Below, in pieces: positions 12,901-21,829 of a DNA stretch of 64,000 bases; positions within the stretch are counted from its first letter, which is position 1, and every line of letters begins with the position of its first letter. Location: positions 1,302,001 through 1,366,000 of the forward strand of contig CAWUHX010000044.1 in NCBI GenBank assembly GCA_963922205.1. The letters are read 5' to 3'. This DNA comes from Romanomermis culicivorax (Eukaryota > Nematoda > Enoplea > Mermithida > Mermithidae). The notes under the pieces are model-generated. The model was not told the DNA's origin. It saw only the letters and a list, made by a program, of their open reading frames with translations, and did no database searches. Both the position numbers and the translations under genes were made by a program.

Positions 12901-14861
12901 TTTGATACTCCTGAGCATGTTAAATTTGATGTGAATTTAAAAAAATGCTAGGTTCTTGGCCATACTTAAGGGCACATTTCCATCAAAGATATTTGAATAA
13001 AGTTGAAATACAGCCCGCCCCCCTTCTGCACCGCCCTGATTATACCATTGCGGCAGAGTTGAAACTTATGCAGAAGACCAGCGGTTATTCAAATCTTCAA
13101 TAAAACCGGGCCCAGGCTCCAGGAACTTGAAGAGATTAGTACTATTGCGCTGAATATTGGGTTACTCCTAGAGGTTTGATTCTAACGAAGTGTTTAAAAC
13201 TCGACAGGACAGTAATTATTTTCTCAACTTTAAATTTGAACATTTTTGAAATCAGTTCCAATGGCTAGCTCTTCTTAGGCTTCGCCAAAAAAGCAAGAAA
13301 TGACGGAAAAGTTGAGACTGGATGTAATACAAAGTCAACAGTCTGGATAAAAACTAAATATCGAACCAAGTTCAACGCTTAGGACATTTTTATTCCAAAA
13401 GATTTCCCTTACCTATAAAAATTAATCATCCCTGTATATAACGTATACCTGGGTGCAGTTAAATAAAGACCCCGAAGCTTGATTTTTTTCCAATCAAGAC
13501 TGAGCTGTTTTTAACTTTTTCCGTTTCTCAGAAGTGAAGAATGAATGTCAATTTTTCAATTCGTCGCACGTGTCAAATTGACGTAAAAAATACTAAAATG
13601 AATAGAAAATTGTTGACAAAAAATTTTGACGTAACAAAATTTACAATTAAAAGTGGGATGTTAAATTTTAAAAAGTTCCAGAATGGAAAAAACGGGTGCA
13701 TTGCGTATGCTATGGCAAGTGGTAGTAGTGATACAGAGAAGTAACTAACAGAAGCAGGTTCACGAGTTATACTGTTCGCTCAAGGAAGATATATGAAAAT
13801 AAATTCAAGCTTTACGAGCATGGTTTCAAAGCAGAAGTGTTCAATAGAAGAAAACAAAGTTTGAGTCCTATGAGCTGGTTCCTGATCTACAAAACCAAAT
13901 TCTAAAATATTCCTCAAGTTCGCCTTAATAACTTGTATTCGGTGCGTCAAAAAGTCCTCAAAAATATCGGCCTCATTTAAATTGAATGGATCACAGAACA
14001 GAAAACTTCAAAATCTTGCAAAAAGCTTACAGTAAAACTCGTCCAAATCACTTTGGGCCGCTGATCGATTATGGAATGTTAATGGTTTGTGTCTATAAAC
14101 AATATACTTTGGATTTGATCTTTGATCGACAGGCTTTTTCAGCAGCGGTTCAACGAAATAAACACCCAAAGGGAGTTCCAGTACACCATACTGAAAATAT
14201 GACGCTAACAGTATACTTGAAATTCGATAAACCTGAGAAAGCTAAATACTGAATAACGAAAAAAAAATTATGAAAATTCATCAGGCAGTCGATTGTAGTT
14301 TTAGATTAAAATAAAAGAAACATAATGTTACAAAACACATCCTAAAGTAGAAATGCTTACCAATCCAGAACACAAATTTATGACGGTATGCGATGAATTT
14401 GTATACGTCAAAACTGATTGATTATTGTTAGAATTTAATATTTCGCCGTAGTAAATACAATCCCTTTCGCTATTTTGGTCGAACAGACTAAATAAATCAT
14501 TTGTATTATTTTTCACGAACGTATAATTAACGCCCAAGTGTTGTGCGAAGAAGGTAGGCGCTAAAATTGAATTCGATTTTTCAAACTTGGTCAAATTTAA
14601 AAGAAAAGTTTCGTTTAAAGCATTAAAACGATAAAGCAGCCGCGAATTTTGATTCACAATTTGCCTTTTCGGACGTTCTGAATTAGAATTCCCAGATAAA
14701 AGTTCAAATTCGGTAAAAAAATTATTGAGATCATTTTGTCGGCAACTCTTTCGACCTTCACAAATGTCATCTATCGTTCCGAATTGTAAAAGATTCAAAC
14801 GTTCGGCAAAAATTAACAGTCCAGGGATTATCATCAACCATTTTTGCATCCATCCGTACAT
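3025..14861 (-). CDS. gon-1: GON-1-like ADAMTS metalloproteinase (ADAMTS9/20 group), 3' end outside window
   Basis: Secreted zinc metalloproteinase expected to cleave extracellular-matrix proteoglycans. Exons read by eye (minus strand, in order): 14361-14861, 11340-11512, 10808-10891, 10626-10753, 10532-10572, 10376-10481, about 10150-10245, 9881-10031, 8617-8721, 6890-7038, 6668-6731, 6340-6457, 5451-5587, 5258-5378, 5105-5200, 4040-4206, 3847-3982, 3659-3788, 3316-3523, 3025-3192. Nearly every junction has GT/AG ends and matching phase. Domain order: signal peptide, prodomain, reprolysin catalytic domain, disintegrin-like, TSP1, cysteine-rich, spacer, then TSP1 repeats 2-4 and the start of a fifth. 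The zinc site reads HELGHLFNMPHD with the Met-turn in HIMAPTLEF, which is closest to what I know of GON-1/ADAMTS9. A prodomain exon between 14361 and 11512 and the donor near 10150 were not found. Further TSP1 repeats and a GON domain, expected for this group, would lie left of the window. Confidence 0.9.
4040..5587 (-). CDS. gon-1: ADAMTS exons: cysteine-rich and spacer domains
   Basis: Exons 5451-5587, 5258-5378, 5105-5200 and 4040-4206. The first has [14 protein letters not shown] and VIDGTPC...[10 protein letters not shown]. The second has AGCDGYLKS and [12 protein letters not shown], the signature that closes the cysteine-rich domain. The third has [20 protein letters not shown], matching the start of the spacer (pAGATnIdIrq). 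The fourth gives [18 protein letters not shown], a typical spacer strand with the L-NG motif. The Gly codon across 5258/5200 and the Ala codon across 5105/4206 are rebuilt by phase-1 introns, which supports the model. Confidence 0.9.
6340..7038 (-). CDS. gon-1: ADAMTS exons: first thrombospondin type 1 repeat and start of cysteine-rich domain
   Basis: Three exons (6890-7038, 6668-6731, 6340-6457). They read WCYHGECV, then [38 protein letters not shown] and [15 protein letters not shown], i.e. a complete TSP1 repeat with W-x2-W, CSRSCG and the conserved R-x-C spacing. It runs into the cysteine-rich domain ending in KWVPQYTG. Introns are 158 and 210 bases, each with a TTTCAG/CTCTAG acceptor. 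The junctions are in phase: 7038 follows 8617 in phase 0, 6890 to 6731 regenerates an Arg codon, and 6668 to 6457 is phase 0. Confidence 0.9.
7228..7640. repeat. Paired GTACAAA / CGTTTGTAC palindromic repeat in ADAMTS intron
   Basis: Two clusters about 330 bases apart share words. Cluster one (7228-7290) has TTTGTAC...ACGAAACGGTCCAGAGTACAAA and a later TCGTTTGTACC. Cluster two (7578-7640) has GAGTACAAACGG, TCGTTTGTACC and ACAAACGGACCAAGTACAAG. The ends are related in inverted and direct orientation, suggesting a decayed small transposon or a hairpin repeat. No coding content between them. Confidence 0.4.
8617..10031 (-). CDS. gon-1: ADAMTS exons: disintegrin-like domain
   Basis: Exon 9881-10031 reads from CLFDKP through [17 protein letters not shown], the usual start of the ADAMTS disintegrin-like module with its paired cysteines. 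It joins in phase 0 to exon 8617-8721, which gives CKLLWCS and [16 protein letters not shown], a hallmark of the family (rTqH-pWADGT-CG). The intron between them (8722-9880) holds the GC-rich repeat block at 8785-9195 and shows nothing else recognisable. All conserved cysteines expected in these two pieces are visible. Confidence 0.88.
8785..9195. repeat. GCGAA(T)GGCCCATAA minisatellite with inverted partner
   Basis: At 8785-8850 the words GCGCGAATGGCCCATAAG, GCGAATGAGCC and GCGAACGGCCCATAA are repeated. At 9147-9195 related words appear in inverted orientation (TTCGCGCTTCTAGGCC, TTTGCGGTTATGGGC). The block lies in the intron between the two disintegrin exons. Related GC-rich words recur at 848-935, 1498-1610 and 9500. 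Possibly the degenerate inverted ends of one small element. Confidence 0.45.
10150..11512 (-). CDS. gon-1: ADAMTS exons: furin site and zinc-metalloproteinase domain
   Basis: Six exons (11340-11512, 10808-10891, 10626-10753, 10532-10572, 10376-10481, about 10150-10245). The first contains a furin-like RIKR site and the start of the catalytic domain ([18 protein letters not shown]). The next carries the strand [19 protein letters not shown], then [11 protein letters not shown] and [14 protein letters not shown]. The active site is split by an intron exactly inside HELGH-L / FNMPHD: three zinc histidines and the catalytic glutamate are all present. The Met-turn methionine lies in HIMAPTLEF. The donor of the last exon is uncertain because the best GT gives a phase that does not match the acceptor at 10031. 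A phase-2 donor within CAG TTC is the only simple fit and would shorten the conserved end. Confidence 0.9.
14361..14861 (-). CDS. gon-1: ADAMTS exon: signal peptide and prodomain
   Basis: Chosen start is the ATG at 14859-14861; it is followed by a hydrophobic stretch ([12 protein letters not shown]) typical of a signal peptide. An in-frame ATG 20 codons upstream (14921) would bury that signal. A basic dibasic-type site (ERPKRQ) and a run ending in CIYYGEI...NLCSGL follow, matching the reprolysin prodomain pattern of an aromatic-tyrosine-glycine turn and a C-x-GL cysteine switch region. The exon closes at a phase-0 donor (GGATTG then GTAAGC). The remaining prodomain up to the furin-like RIKR site at about 11435 is not accounted for. 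Confidence 0.85.
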
Positions 14862-17390
14862 TACAATCGATGCCGGAAACTTCTCGGCCCTGAAAATTGC
14901 GCCTATTGTAGTTTCGGCCAAGTTCGAGTGCGTGCTCGATGAAAGGATGCTGCAAAATCAAACAAAAATTCGATCCTCCACTATAATTAAGGACAGGCGC
15001 GCAGGTAATTCTAGACGACAAACCGAAAATACAATAATCCGGTCGGTAATCCTTTTTAATGCTGACGGCTGTCGACGAACAATATTTTCCTAGACAAAGG
15101 GGAAAAAAGTAAAAGTGGTAACTTCTATAGATATTGCTATGGCGGCGCAGTAAACGATACCGTTGTTTTTCCGCGTTAATAATGCCCCGTCTTCGGGCGA
15201 CGCCTGCATTCGTTGTCCGCCTCAAAAATAACGCTTTTCGAAATTTACTTTGGGCTTTTTCGTTTGAACCTTCGAGCAAATTTGACAATTTTGTGCGAGA
15301 TTTTTTTCGAGGCTAGGTGCAAAAAAATCGACAATTCCCCTGGTGGTCCACCGGCGGAAAAAGACGGACGAATGAGTAAGCTGAAAATAAATTATCCGAA
15401 TAATTTGTGCGTGTGCAGAGAATAATACAATAAAATTATTGCTCTGGAAGGAACGTGCATCAATAATGAACAACAAACATGTCTCAGTTCATCTTTGATT
15501 TGTCAACTATCAAAGTCGCTCATTCTGTTGTGCCACACAGTCTGGGTGAGGAAAGGTACTAGCTACAGCACTAACTAAAGTATGGACTTTCGCGTATTCT
15601 GAAACGCAGATAAAGGGCATGTTTACTGCAATTAAGGCGATAACTGCGAGTTTTCAAGTGCAAGTTTAAGTTTTCCTTAGGTACATGAGCTCAAGCAAAA
15701 AGTTTAGTTCTATGTCATCAACTACTCAAAAAATTGTATCCTTGATTGGCATTAGTACCGCCAAGATCACCAAAGCTCACGACTAGCTTTTCGAAAAATT
15801 TCCCAAATGTATCATCACTGCTAAGATAATTATTGAAAATCTTCACTTAACGCGTAAGTCAAGTCCTTACGCACCTATGTAGAAAATGCTCATTCAAAAT
15901 AAAACTGGCATGCTAATTTGGGTTTCTCGAAGGCGTCTAGAAATATAGAATATAAACTTTCAAAACTCTTCCAAGTCCACCCGTTTCTACGTAATAAGTC
16001 ATTGGAAGCTAGAATCTGCTTCTCAACTACAGCTAAAACGAAATTTGAAAATTTTGATCGAAGATATGTGAACACTAATAACTAATTTCGTAAAAGTTAT
16101 CCGCTCGACGCCGCCACGGTCTACTAAGAGCAACTAGTTATAAGAGTCCGATTGGTTAAATGGTTACCAAGTGCAATGCCGCGCAATAGCCGAGATATAA
16201 TATTTGACTTTGTTGTTGTCGTGGTCCAAACATCTGCTGTAACAACTAAAATGCTAAATTTTCGTTCATTTTCATTCCGTCCATCTCCGTGGCCGTTTTG
16301 ATGGATGGGTCTAAAAATAGAAGCAAGTTGCGCGGCAAACGTACAGCACAATTGGGGATTCACACGAGCAACAGAAGACAATGACAATGATACTTTATTT
16401 ATTTTATGAGCGTGCTAAGAACGAAAAGTCTGACATTTTCGTAATATGCGAAATTCTGACATAAAATAAATAATCAACGAAGTCTAGATTCTCGATTTGA
16501 AGAACTAGGATAATCTGAGTAGAAAAAAATCTAGATATAAACAGACGGACTAATTCAACATTTTTTTGCATTTTTGAATGGACTTTTCAGCAAAACTTTT
16601 TTAAAAGATACTATAAATTTAAAATCTTTTTAAGAATAACGCTCTCAAATGACGTAATATTTCTTCATTAACTTTACAAAAGTAGTCAAACTAAAAAGCT
16701 CGAAAATTTTAACCTCCTAGATATTTAGTACGGCTTACGACTCGCGAAAAGCTGACGTCCTGAACGGAAAAAACGTCGGGCCAGAATCTGGAGTAAAAAA
16801 TTGCGGCTATGAAGTCCTGCAAAGTTTTATGTTTCTTCAATAAATTGATAAACGTTGAAATTTGGCGTTAAGCGGGAAAATCTTTCTGAGATCGAAAAAA
16901 ATAACCCCCGAGTAAAGCACAATTGTGATCAGACGACGTTTAGGAAACTATCAACACTCGTATGGAATAACAATTAAAACACCAATCATCATTGCGAGTA
17001 AACAAAACTCAGAAAATCAGATAATCTGCCCACGTTTTCATGCAGCTGGTAAACAATACCCTCAAATAATTATGGGGCTAGAAAAATCAGACAGGAAGAA
17101 TTAATTAAGATAAGTTACATCAAAAACAGTAAAATAGCTAAAAATAGTTTATTGTGTTGATTCAGCTATTCCACTCCCCTTTCTATATGAACTGTAGATT
17201 GAGCCACTGTCTCAACTCAGAAGTTGTTCTTTTATCGATCAAATCAAAAGTTTGAATTGCCTACACATTTTCAACGAGAATAAATGGAAGTACCGACCTC
17301 AGCCCGTAAGACTAGCGTGTGCTACTAGCATGTACATTGAATGAGCTTTGGCGTTTCTCAGGTTTGACGCTTAGAATTAGGCATCGACTG
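14862..17390. other. Upstream flank of the ADAMTS gene; no gene recognised
   Basis: About 2.5 kb upstream of the ADAMTS start codon. Open frames exist (for example overlapping minus-strand frames at 14767-15288 and one at 16124-16387) but none shows family resemblance, a convincing splice context or conserved motifs. This is the natural place for the 5' UTR and promoter; no TATA box or trans-splice acceptor could be assigned with confidence. It contains the perfect inverted repeat at 16395-16473. Confidence 0.5.
16395..16473. repeat. 79-bp hairpin/MITE with perfect 14-bp inverted ends
   Basis: The 14 bases TTATTTATTTTATG at 16395-16408 are exactly inverted at 16460-16473. The spacer contains further inverted words (ACGAAAA ... 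TTTTCGT, and TCTGACAT ... ATTCTGACA related copies), so the whole unit can fold as a branched hairpin. It lies upstream of the ADAMTS gene. It is either a tiny MITE or a stem-loop repeat. Confidence 0.6.
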
Positions 17391-17415
17391 TGCTAAGCAT
17401 ATACTCTTATTTAGT

Positions 17416-17568
17416 TGACTGTGTCTCACTTTGGCGCCGGTCTCACTTTGGCGCCTATCTCACTTTGGTGCCCGTCTTACTTTGGCGTCTCGTCTCACTT
17501 TGGCGCCCAAGCTGTGTCTCACTTTGGCGCCCGTCTCACCTTGGCGCCCGTCCTACTTTGGCGCATTG
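17416..17568 (+). repeat. Tandem array of a 16-18-bp CTCACTTTGGCGCC unit
   Basis: Eight imperfect copies of a unit close to GTCTCACTTTGGCGCC follow one another; copies differ by one or two bases and by short linkers (GG, TA, CG, CAAGCTGT). All three forward frames stay open over the array simply because the unit is short and lacks stops, so it should not be read as a protein. Similar GGCGCC words occur elsewhere in the window. Confidence 0.85.
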
Positions 17569-17721
17569 TATGTCTTAATAAACAAGCAATATGTCTTCAT
17601 CTATGCAAATTTTACGCGCAGTTTTACAACTGGCTATAAATAGCTCAGGCTACCCTGAATAGCTCTCTCTCTCCCTCTCTAAATGGTGGAAAATAAAATA
17701 ATCAGTTATCCTGATTGTATC

Positions 17722-17900
17722 TCCGTTTCCCGACCATCCCCATTCCCCGACCATCCCCTTACCCCGACCATCCTTTTTCCCCGACCATCCCTTTTCCCCT
17801 ACCAATGCTTTAAATTCCCGATTCCCCGAGCAATGCAAAGTTTCTTGGACGACTCTATTTTTATGATAATCCCGATTCCCCGAGTATTGATATTTATGGC
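17722..17900 (+). repeat. CCCGACCATCCC minisatellite, left copy
   Basis: Four to five head-to-tail copies of a unit close to TTCCCCGACCATCCC (17726-17800), followed by two looser CCCGATTCCCCGAG copies up to 17884. The reverse-complement version occurs at 33892-33972, on the far side of the MULE transposase gene. Confidence 0.75.
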
Positions 17901-18399
17901 ACATGTTTTTCGTTTAAAATTTCTTAATCAAGAAAGCAACTACATACAGGGTGTTTAACGAAAAAAGATGCGCATTGTTATTTCGTTGCAGAGTAAATCA
18001 GAATAAGAATAAAATTTTGATAGCTTCAACAGGTAACCTATTACAATCTCCAAATTTGCATATTACGCAATACGCAGAATGCCCCCCAAAAAATATGGCA
18101 TAATTCATAACATTTTACAAAACTTTAAAGCTACCTAGTAATTCCGTCAAAGCTTTGCATAAAATTTCTTTTGTAACTGTGTTTTCTGTATTTGTGCAAA
18201 ATGTCTGTACTTTCTATAGCAGGGCACATAGCTAAAGTCGTTCCAAAATGAGTTCTTCAAACATTGGTTTATTGTTCATTAAATCTTACAAAATACGCAA
18301 AAATCAGTATTATTACAGTAATATAGTGTTTATCCTAACAAGTAGGATACACGTCGCAAAAATAATTGAATATCGGGCAAAATTTGATACAAATCATCA

Positions 18400-19951
18400 C
18401 CAATCACTAAAGCTCTTTGTCGAACAAAATTTGCTTTGGCCATGGAAAGCTGTTGATCCACACGAAGGTACACGTACCTGGGGTTTCGACGTCTGGGTTC
18501 CACCCCCAAAAGAAATTTAAGCATTATATTTGTTGCAATATTTTACATGTGAAAAATTACCAGCTAATAATTGATGCATCCGGATATTGTTGACATTCGA
18601 CGTTTGCTGAAGCCAATGTAAAAAAGAATCCAGTGCTGGGTGCGGGTGGCCAAAATCATGATTTAATCGATTATGCCATCCTTCAGCATGATTTGTCATC
18701 CTTGGGCCCAAATTACCGTCCAGCCACTGATTGTCAAAGTGATTCAAAACGTCAATGCACTGAATTCCATTTAACCATGTGGTCTAAAAATGATGATTTT
18801 CTTAAGATTGAAAAACAAAGTTGTACACAAAAAAAATGCTAAATTTGACAAAAAAAACAACTTAAAATGTGAAAAAGTTGATTTTTTGAAAGCATCTAAT
18901 TTAAACAATATACCTCAACATAATTGACAAAATTTCCAGCTTGTATTTGATTTTGCTGATCAAGGATGGCAGGTGGATCTTGAAGCCAATTTTGCCATGT
19001 TTCAAGAACAAGATCTGATGGAAGGAAGGCCAATGATTTGATCAAATGAATCCATTTTTTTAAATCAGAATTTTCAGCTTCGTACAGAGGCATTATGCCC
19101 TGGCATTGAATATTTCTGATCAAACTTTGGCCGAAATGGAATAAGCATCCTTTGGTGGTAAAATTTTGAAAAACGTTTCGGACTGCCAAATGGACGGCCA
19201 TTTCAAAATCTAAAATAAACCGACGAATTCTTCCTTGATCTCCATTAATTCGAATAATGGAATTCCGAACAATTGTGGGAAAATTTTCGTATGTTTTCCG
19301 GCTTTTATTCGGCAGCAAGCCATAACAGCAGATGATGGCTATAAGCAAAAAATATATATGTACATAATTTTATTAAATTAATACCGTAATTAGAAATTGT
19401 CCAACTTGTCGCTGTTTGAAAATAATGACCTCAAAAGCTAGGTCAAAAATTAACATATGTATGATTGTGCAGGGCTGTGCTTGGGGTTTTAGCGACGGCC
19501 CTGTGCAAAAAAATTGATTTTAGCGGTCCAAAACTTCTCAACGTGTAAAATACTGTACCACCTTCACAGAAAAAAATTGGTACACATAATCTTTGCACTA
19601 TGGCAGGCCACTTTGTTCTTTTTGATGCAAATAAAAACAAATCGACTATGAAGTGACCAATTTTTTACCTTTTTGAACAGTAAATCGATGTTATAATTTT
19701 GAAAAATCTAATTTTTGTCATACTTTAGTACAAAAAGGCTTCAAAAATAAATTTTTCGTCACTTTACCTCAACTTTCTGGCCACCTTGTGCACCCGCACA
19801 GATTGAACACCCCTAAGCACAGCTTGAACACCCCTAAGCACAGCCCTGAGTATGTGTATGAACTTGATCAAAGCTCAACAATTCATATGACTAATCTTTA
19901 AACTAATCTAATTAGAAGAATATTATTACCTACCTTCCTTTTGAATAAAGG
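18400..19951 (-). pseudogene. MULE transposase, remaining exons
   Basis: After the A1 insertion the exon continues at 19951-19938 (YAFIQKE) to a GTAGGT donor, then an intron holding the hAT-like MITE, then exons 18914-19338, 18561-18783 and about 18400-18475. Exon 18914-19338 contains LLPNKSRKTYENF, FILDFEMAVHLAVRNVF and GCLFHFGQSLIRNIQ, i.e. the D-x-E-x-A and C-x2-H core of MULE transposases, and ends NFVNYVE. Exon 18561-18783 gives TTWLNGIQC, FDNQWLD and RMTNHAEGWHN, matching the R-TNN-EG-H block of the family. The last exon is basic (RRNPRYVYLRVDQQL). Splice junctions 18914 to 18783 are GT/AG and in phase. Mobility protein, nuclear; surely inactive in this copy. Confidence 0.8.
19470..19848. 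mobile_element. hAT-like MITE in the MULE transposase intron
   Basis: The left end CAGGGCTGTGCTTGGGG is inverted at the right end (CCCCTAAGCACAGCCCTG) with one mismatch. CAGGG is the usual start of hAT terminal repeats. The right end is duplicated (GAACACCCCTAAGCACAGC twice at 19804-19844). The flanking 8-mers (TGATTGTG and AGTATGTG) match only partly, so the target duplication is doubtful. No transposase is encoded in its 379 bp. Confidence 0.65.
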
Positions 19952-19955
19952 CATA

Positions 19956-20527
19956 TGTCGTGCGTGAGAAAATAAGAGATGACGAAAGTAAGCTGTGTAG
20001 CTTGACGATTTATCGCGCGTTTTTAGAAGAGACGTATGGAATGTAGAAGAGGGTGTGGAACGCTAGAAATGGAACACTCGGAGTGTTTAAGGAAATCAAG
20101 GCAACGATAATCGTACGCAGGAGATTGACGGGCTCGTAGAGAGTGCTGTGTCAATTTATCCAGGGATCTTCGCTCAGGTCGTCAAAGGTTTTCAGATGCC
20201 GAAACTCGGGTCGTACTATCTTAACCGCTAGGAGTTTCACCTGAATACTCAAACTATTTTCCAAATAGTTTGACTCAATCTAGAACACGCTTTTTCAACA
20301 CAATTTACTAATGTACAAATCACTGCCTCACACTCTCCAGACAAACAAGAAAACACAACCGTCTGGCTACAGTACAATCAAACTCAATTGAAAAACATTC
20401 TCACAATTTTTTCACATCGTAGCCACGCCTCTCCGCGGGTCTCGTCATGACCTTTCTTCCTCAAACTTGCCAATCTTTTCTCGAACGCAACACAAACTTT
20501 ACAAATACGTCAAATCGCTCCACAACA
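19956..20527 (-). repeat. 3' LTR of element A1
   Basis: 572 bp, starting TGTCGTGCG and ending CCACAACA on the plus strand (so TGTTGTGG...CGACA in element orientation). Immediately outside on the element side is the minus-strand purine tract GGGGAGGAG (20528-20536), the expected polypurine tract. Similar along its length to 32464-33063. Confidence 0.9.
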
Positions 20528-21006
20528 CTCCTCCCCGTTTCGATGTAAATCGCCTTGAGCAATTTCGACGTGTCATGATGAGTTGACGTTTTGATCACAT
20601 GAGAGCGTTTAGCTCGTTTTTGGCAAGTTTCTTTTGACGGATTGTCTCTTTCGCACTCCTACGCTGCGGCACAAACTACACAAAGAAATAAACAAAGAAA
20701 ATATTAACAATATTATCACAAATGTTAAGGCGCAAAGCGATAAGCAAATCAAAACTAGTATTTTATACAGAGAATTTTAAAAGCTTTAGAGATTTGAAAA
20801 GAAAAGATTCTAGTGGAAAAACAATGAACTACTGGAAGAAAAGAGATGTGTTTAGCATCGAGATACTCATCCTTTTCGAAATCATTTGGGCGGGAATCCG
20901 CGACCTTTTGGCAAAGTTTTTGTCGGTGTTTTGCTCGTCTTTAGAATGCCAGGTGGAGGCATCTGTATCGATTGGCTCGTAGTTGGCGCTCGTGGGGCTA
21001 GATCTC
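20528..21006 (-). other. A1 sequence between accessory ORF x3 and the 3' LTR
   Basis: Contains the displaced end of x3 (about 20850-21006; SPTSANYEPIDTDAS ... KNFAKRSRIPAQ on the minus strand, alignable with A2 48800-48907), then untranslated sequence and the polypurine tract at the LTR border. No other feature seen. Confidence 0.55.
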
Positions 21007-21012
21007 GTTGCG

Positions 21013-21829
21013 GAAATTACAACTTCCGAACACAAAACTCGAATTGAATTCTTTAAATAAATGTTCGGAAAATTGATTTCCAAGCGTCGCAGAATGTCAA
21101 TACCCAAAGAATTTTCTCGGCGCTTTGCGCCAGAAACATTATTATATCTTTTTTGGGCTCTCACTTGTTATCATAAAGGATTTAAGCTTCGATTTCTCAT
21201 GCAGTTGAAAGTCATTATGGTCTTGGATATTTTGCTTGAAAATTTGTTTCACAATGCTTGAAGATTAGACTTCAAACTCGAAAATTTCAATTTTTTCCTC
21301 ACTTTTGATGAATTAACGACTATAAAAAACACTGTAAAAACTCCTTAAAGTTTAAAAAAGCTCAAAAACACTTAAATGATGCGTATATGAGCATTTTCAA
21401 GCGAAAAAAACGAATTCGGGAAAATGGGGAGAAGACTTTGACCCCTAAAAAGAAAGGCAAAGGCCTAGGGAAAAAAGTGAATGCAAACTCGGAAATTCAA
21501 AATCCACAAAAAACAGAAAATTACGGTGCGACGCGAGGCCACCAATTTTCAGATTCTGATGATAAGCGAAAGAAACATTAAAACCACGTTATGAAACAAT
21601 TATCGCGCAAAAATCGGACGAAATATCTCGAATTTTATCGGCATAGATAGTAACTTCAAATTCAAAAATTGGAACACTCAAAAATTACTCCGCTCGTGAC
21701 AACAATTTTCCGGTTTTTTGACTACAGTAAATCGCAAAAAAGATTCAGAAGTACCAAAAGTACCCGAGAAATATTGATTTTTGAGGAAGGCGGTCACGTG
21801 ACGCCCAATGGCAGATCGAAAACACCGTG
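21013..21829 (-). mobile_element. 817-bp non-autonomous insertion in A1
   Basis: Bounded by a 6-bp direct repeat GTTGCG (21007-21012 and 21830-21835). Copy A2 has the uninterrupted sequence at 48908-48933, which aligns base for base across the junction, proving an insertion. The element carries no gene, has no obvious terminal inverted repeats, and includes a GC hairpin (21113-21136). Its end is also present at 1-254. A short-LTR relic, SINE-like or novel non-autonomous element are all possible. Confidence 0.85.

Noticed and set aside
14767..15288. Long minus-strand frame overlapping the ADAMTS first exon
   Set aside because: It is in a different phase from the signal-peptide/prodomain frame and shows no family pattern.
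17390..17643. Plus-strand frames over the CTCACTTTGGCGCC array as a repeat protein
   Set aside because: All three frames are open merely because the short unit has no stop codon, and there is no gene context.
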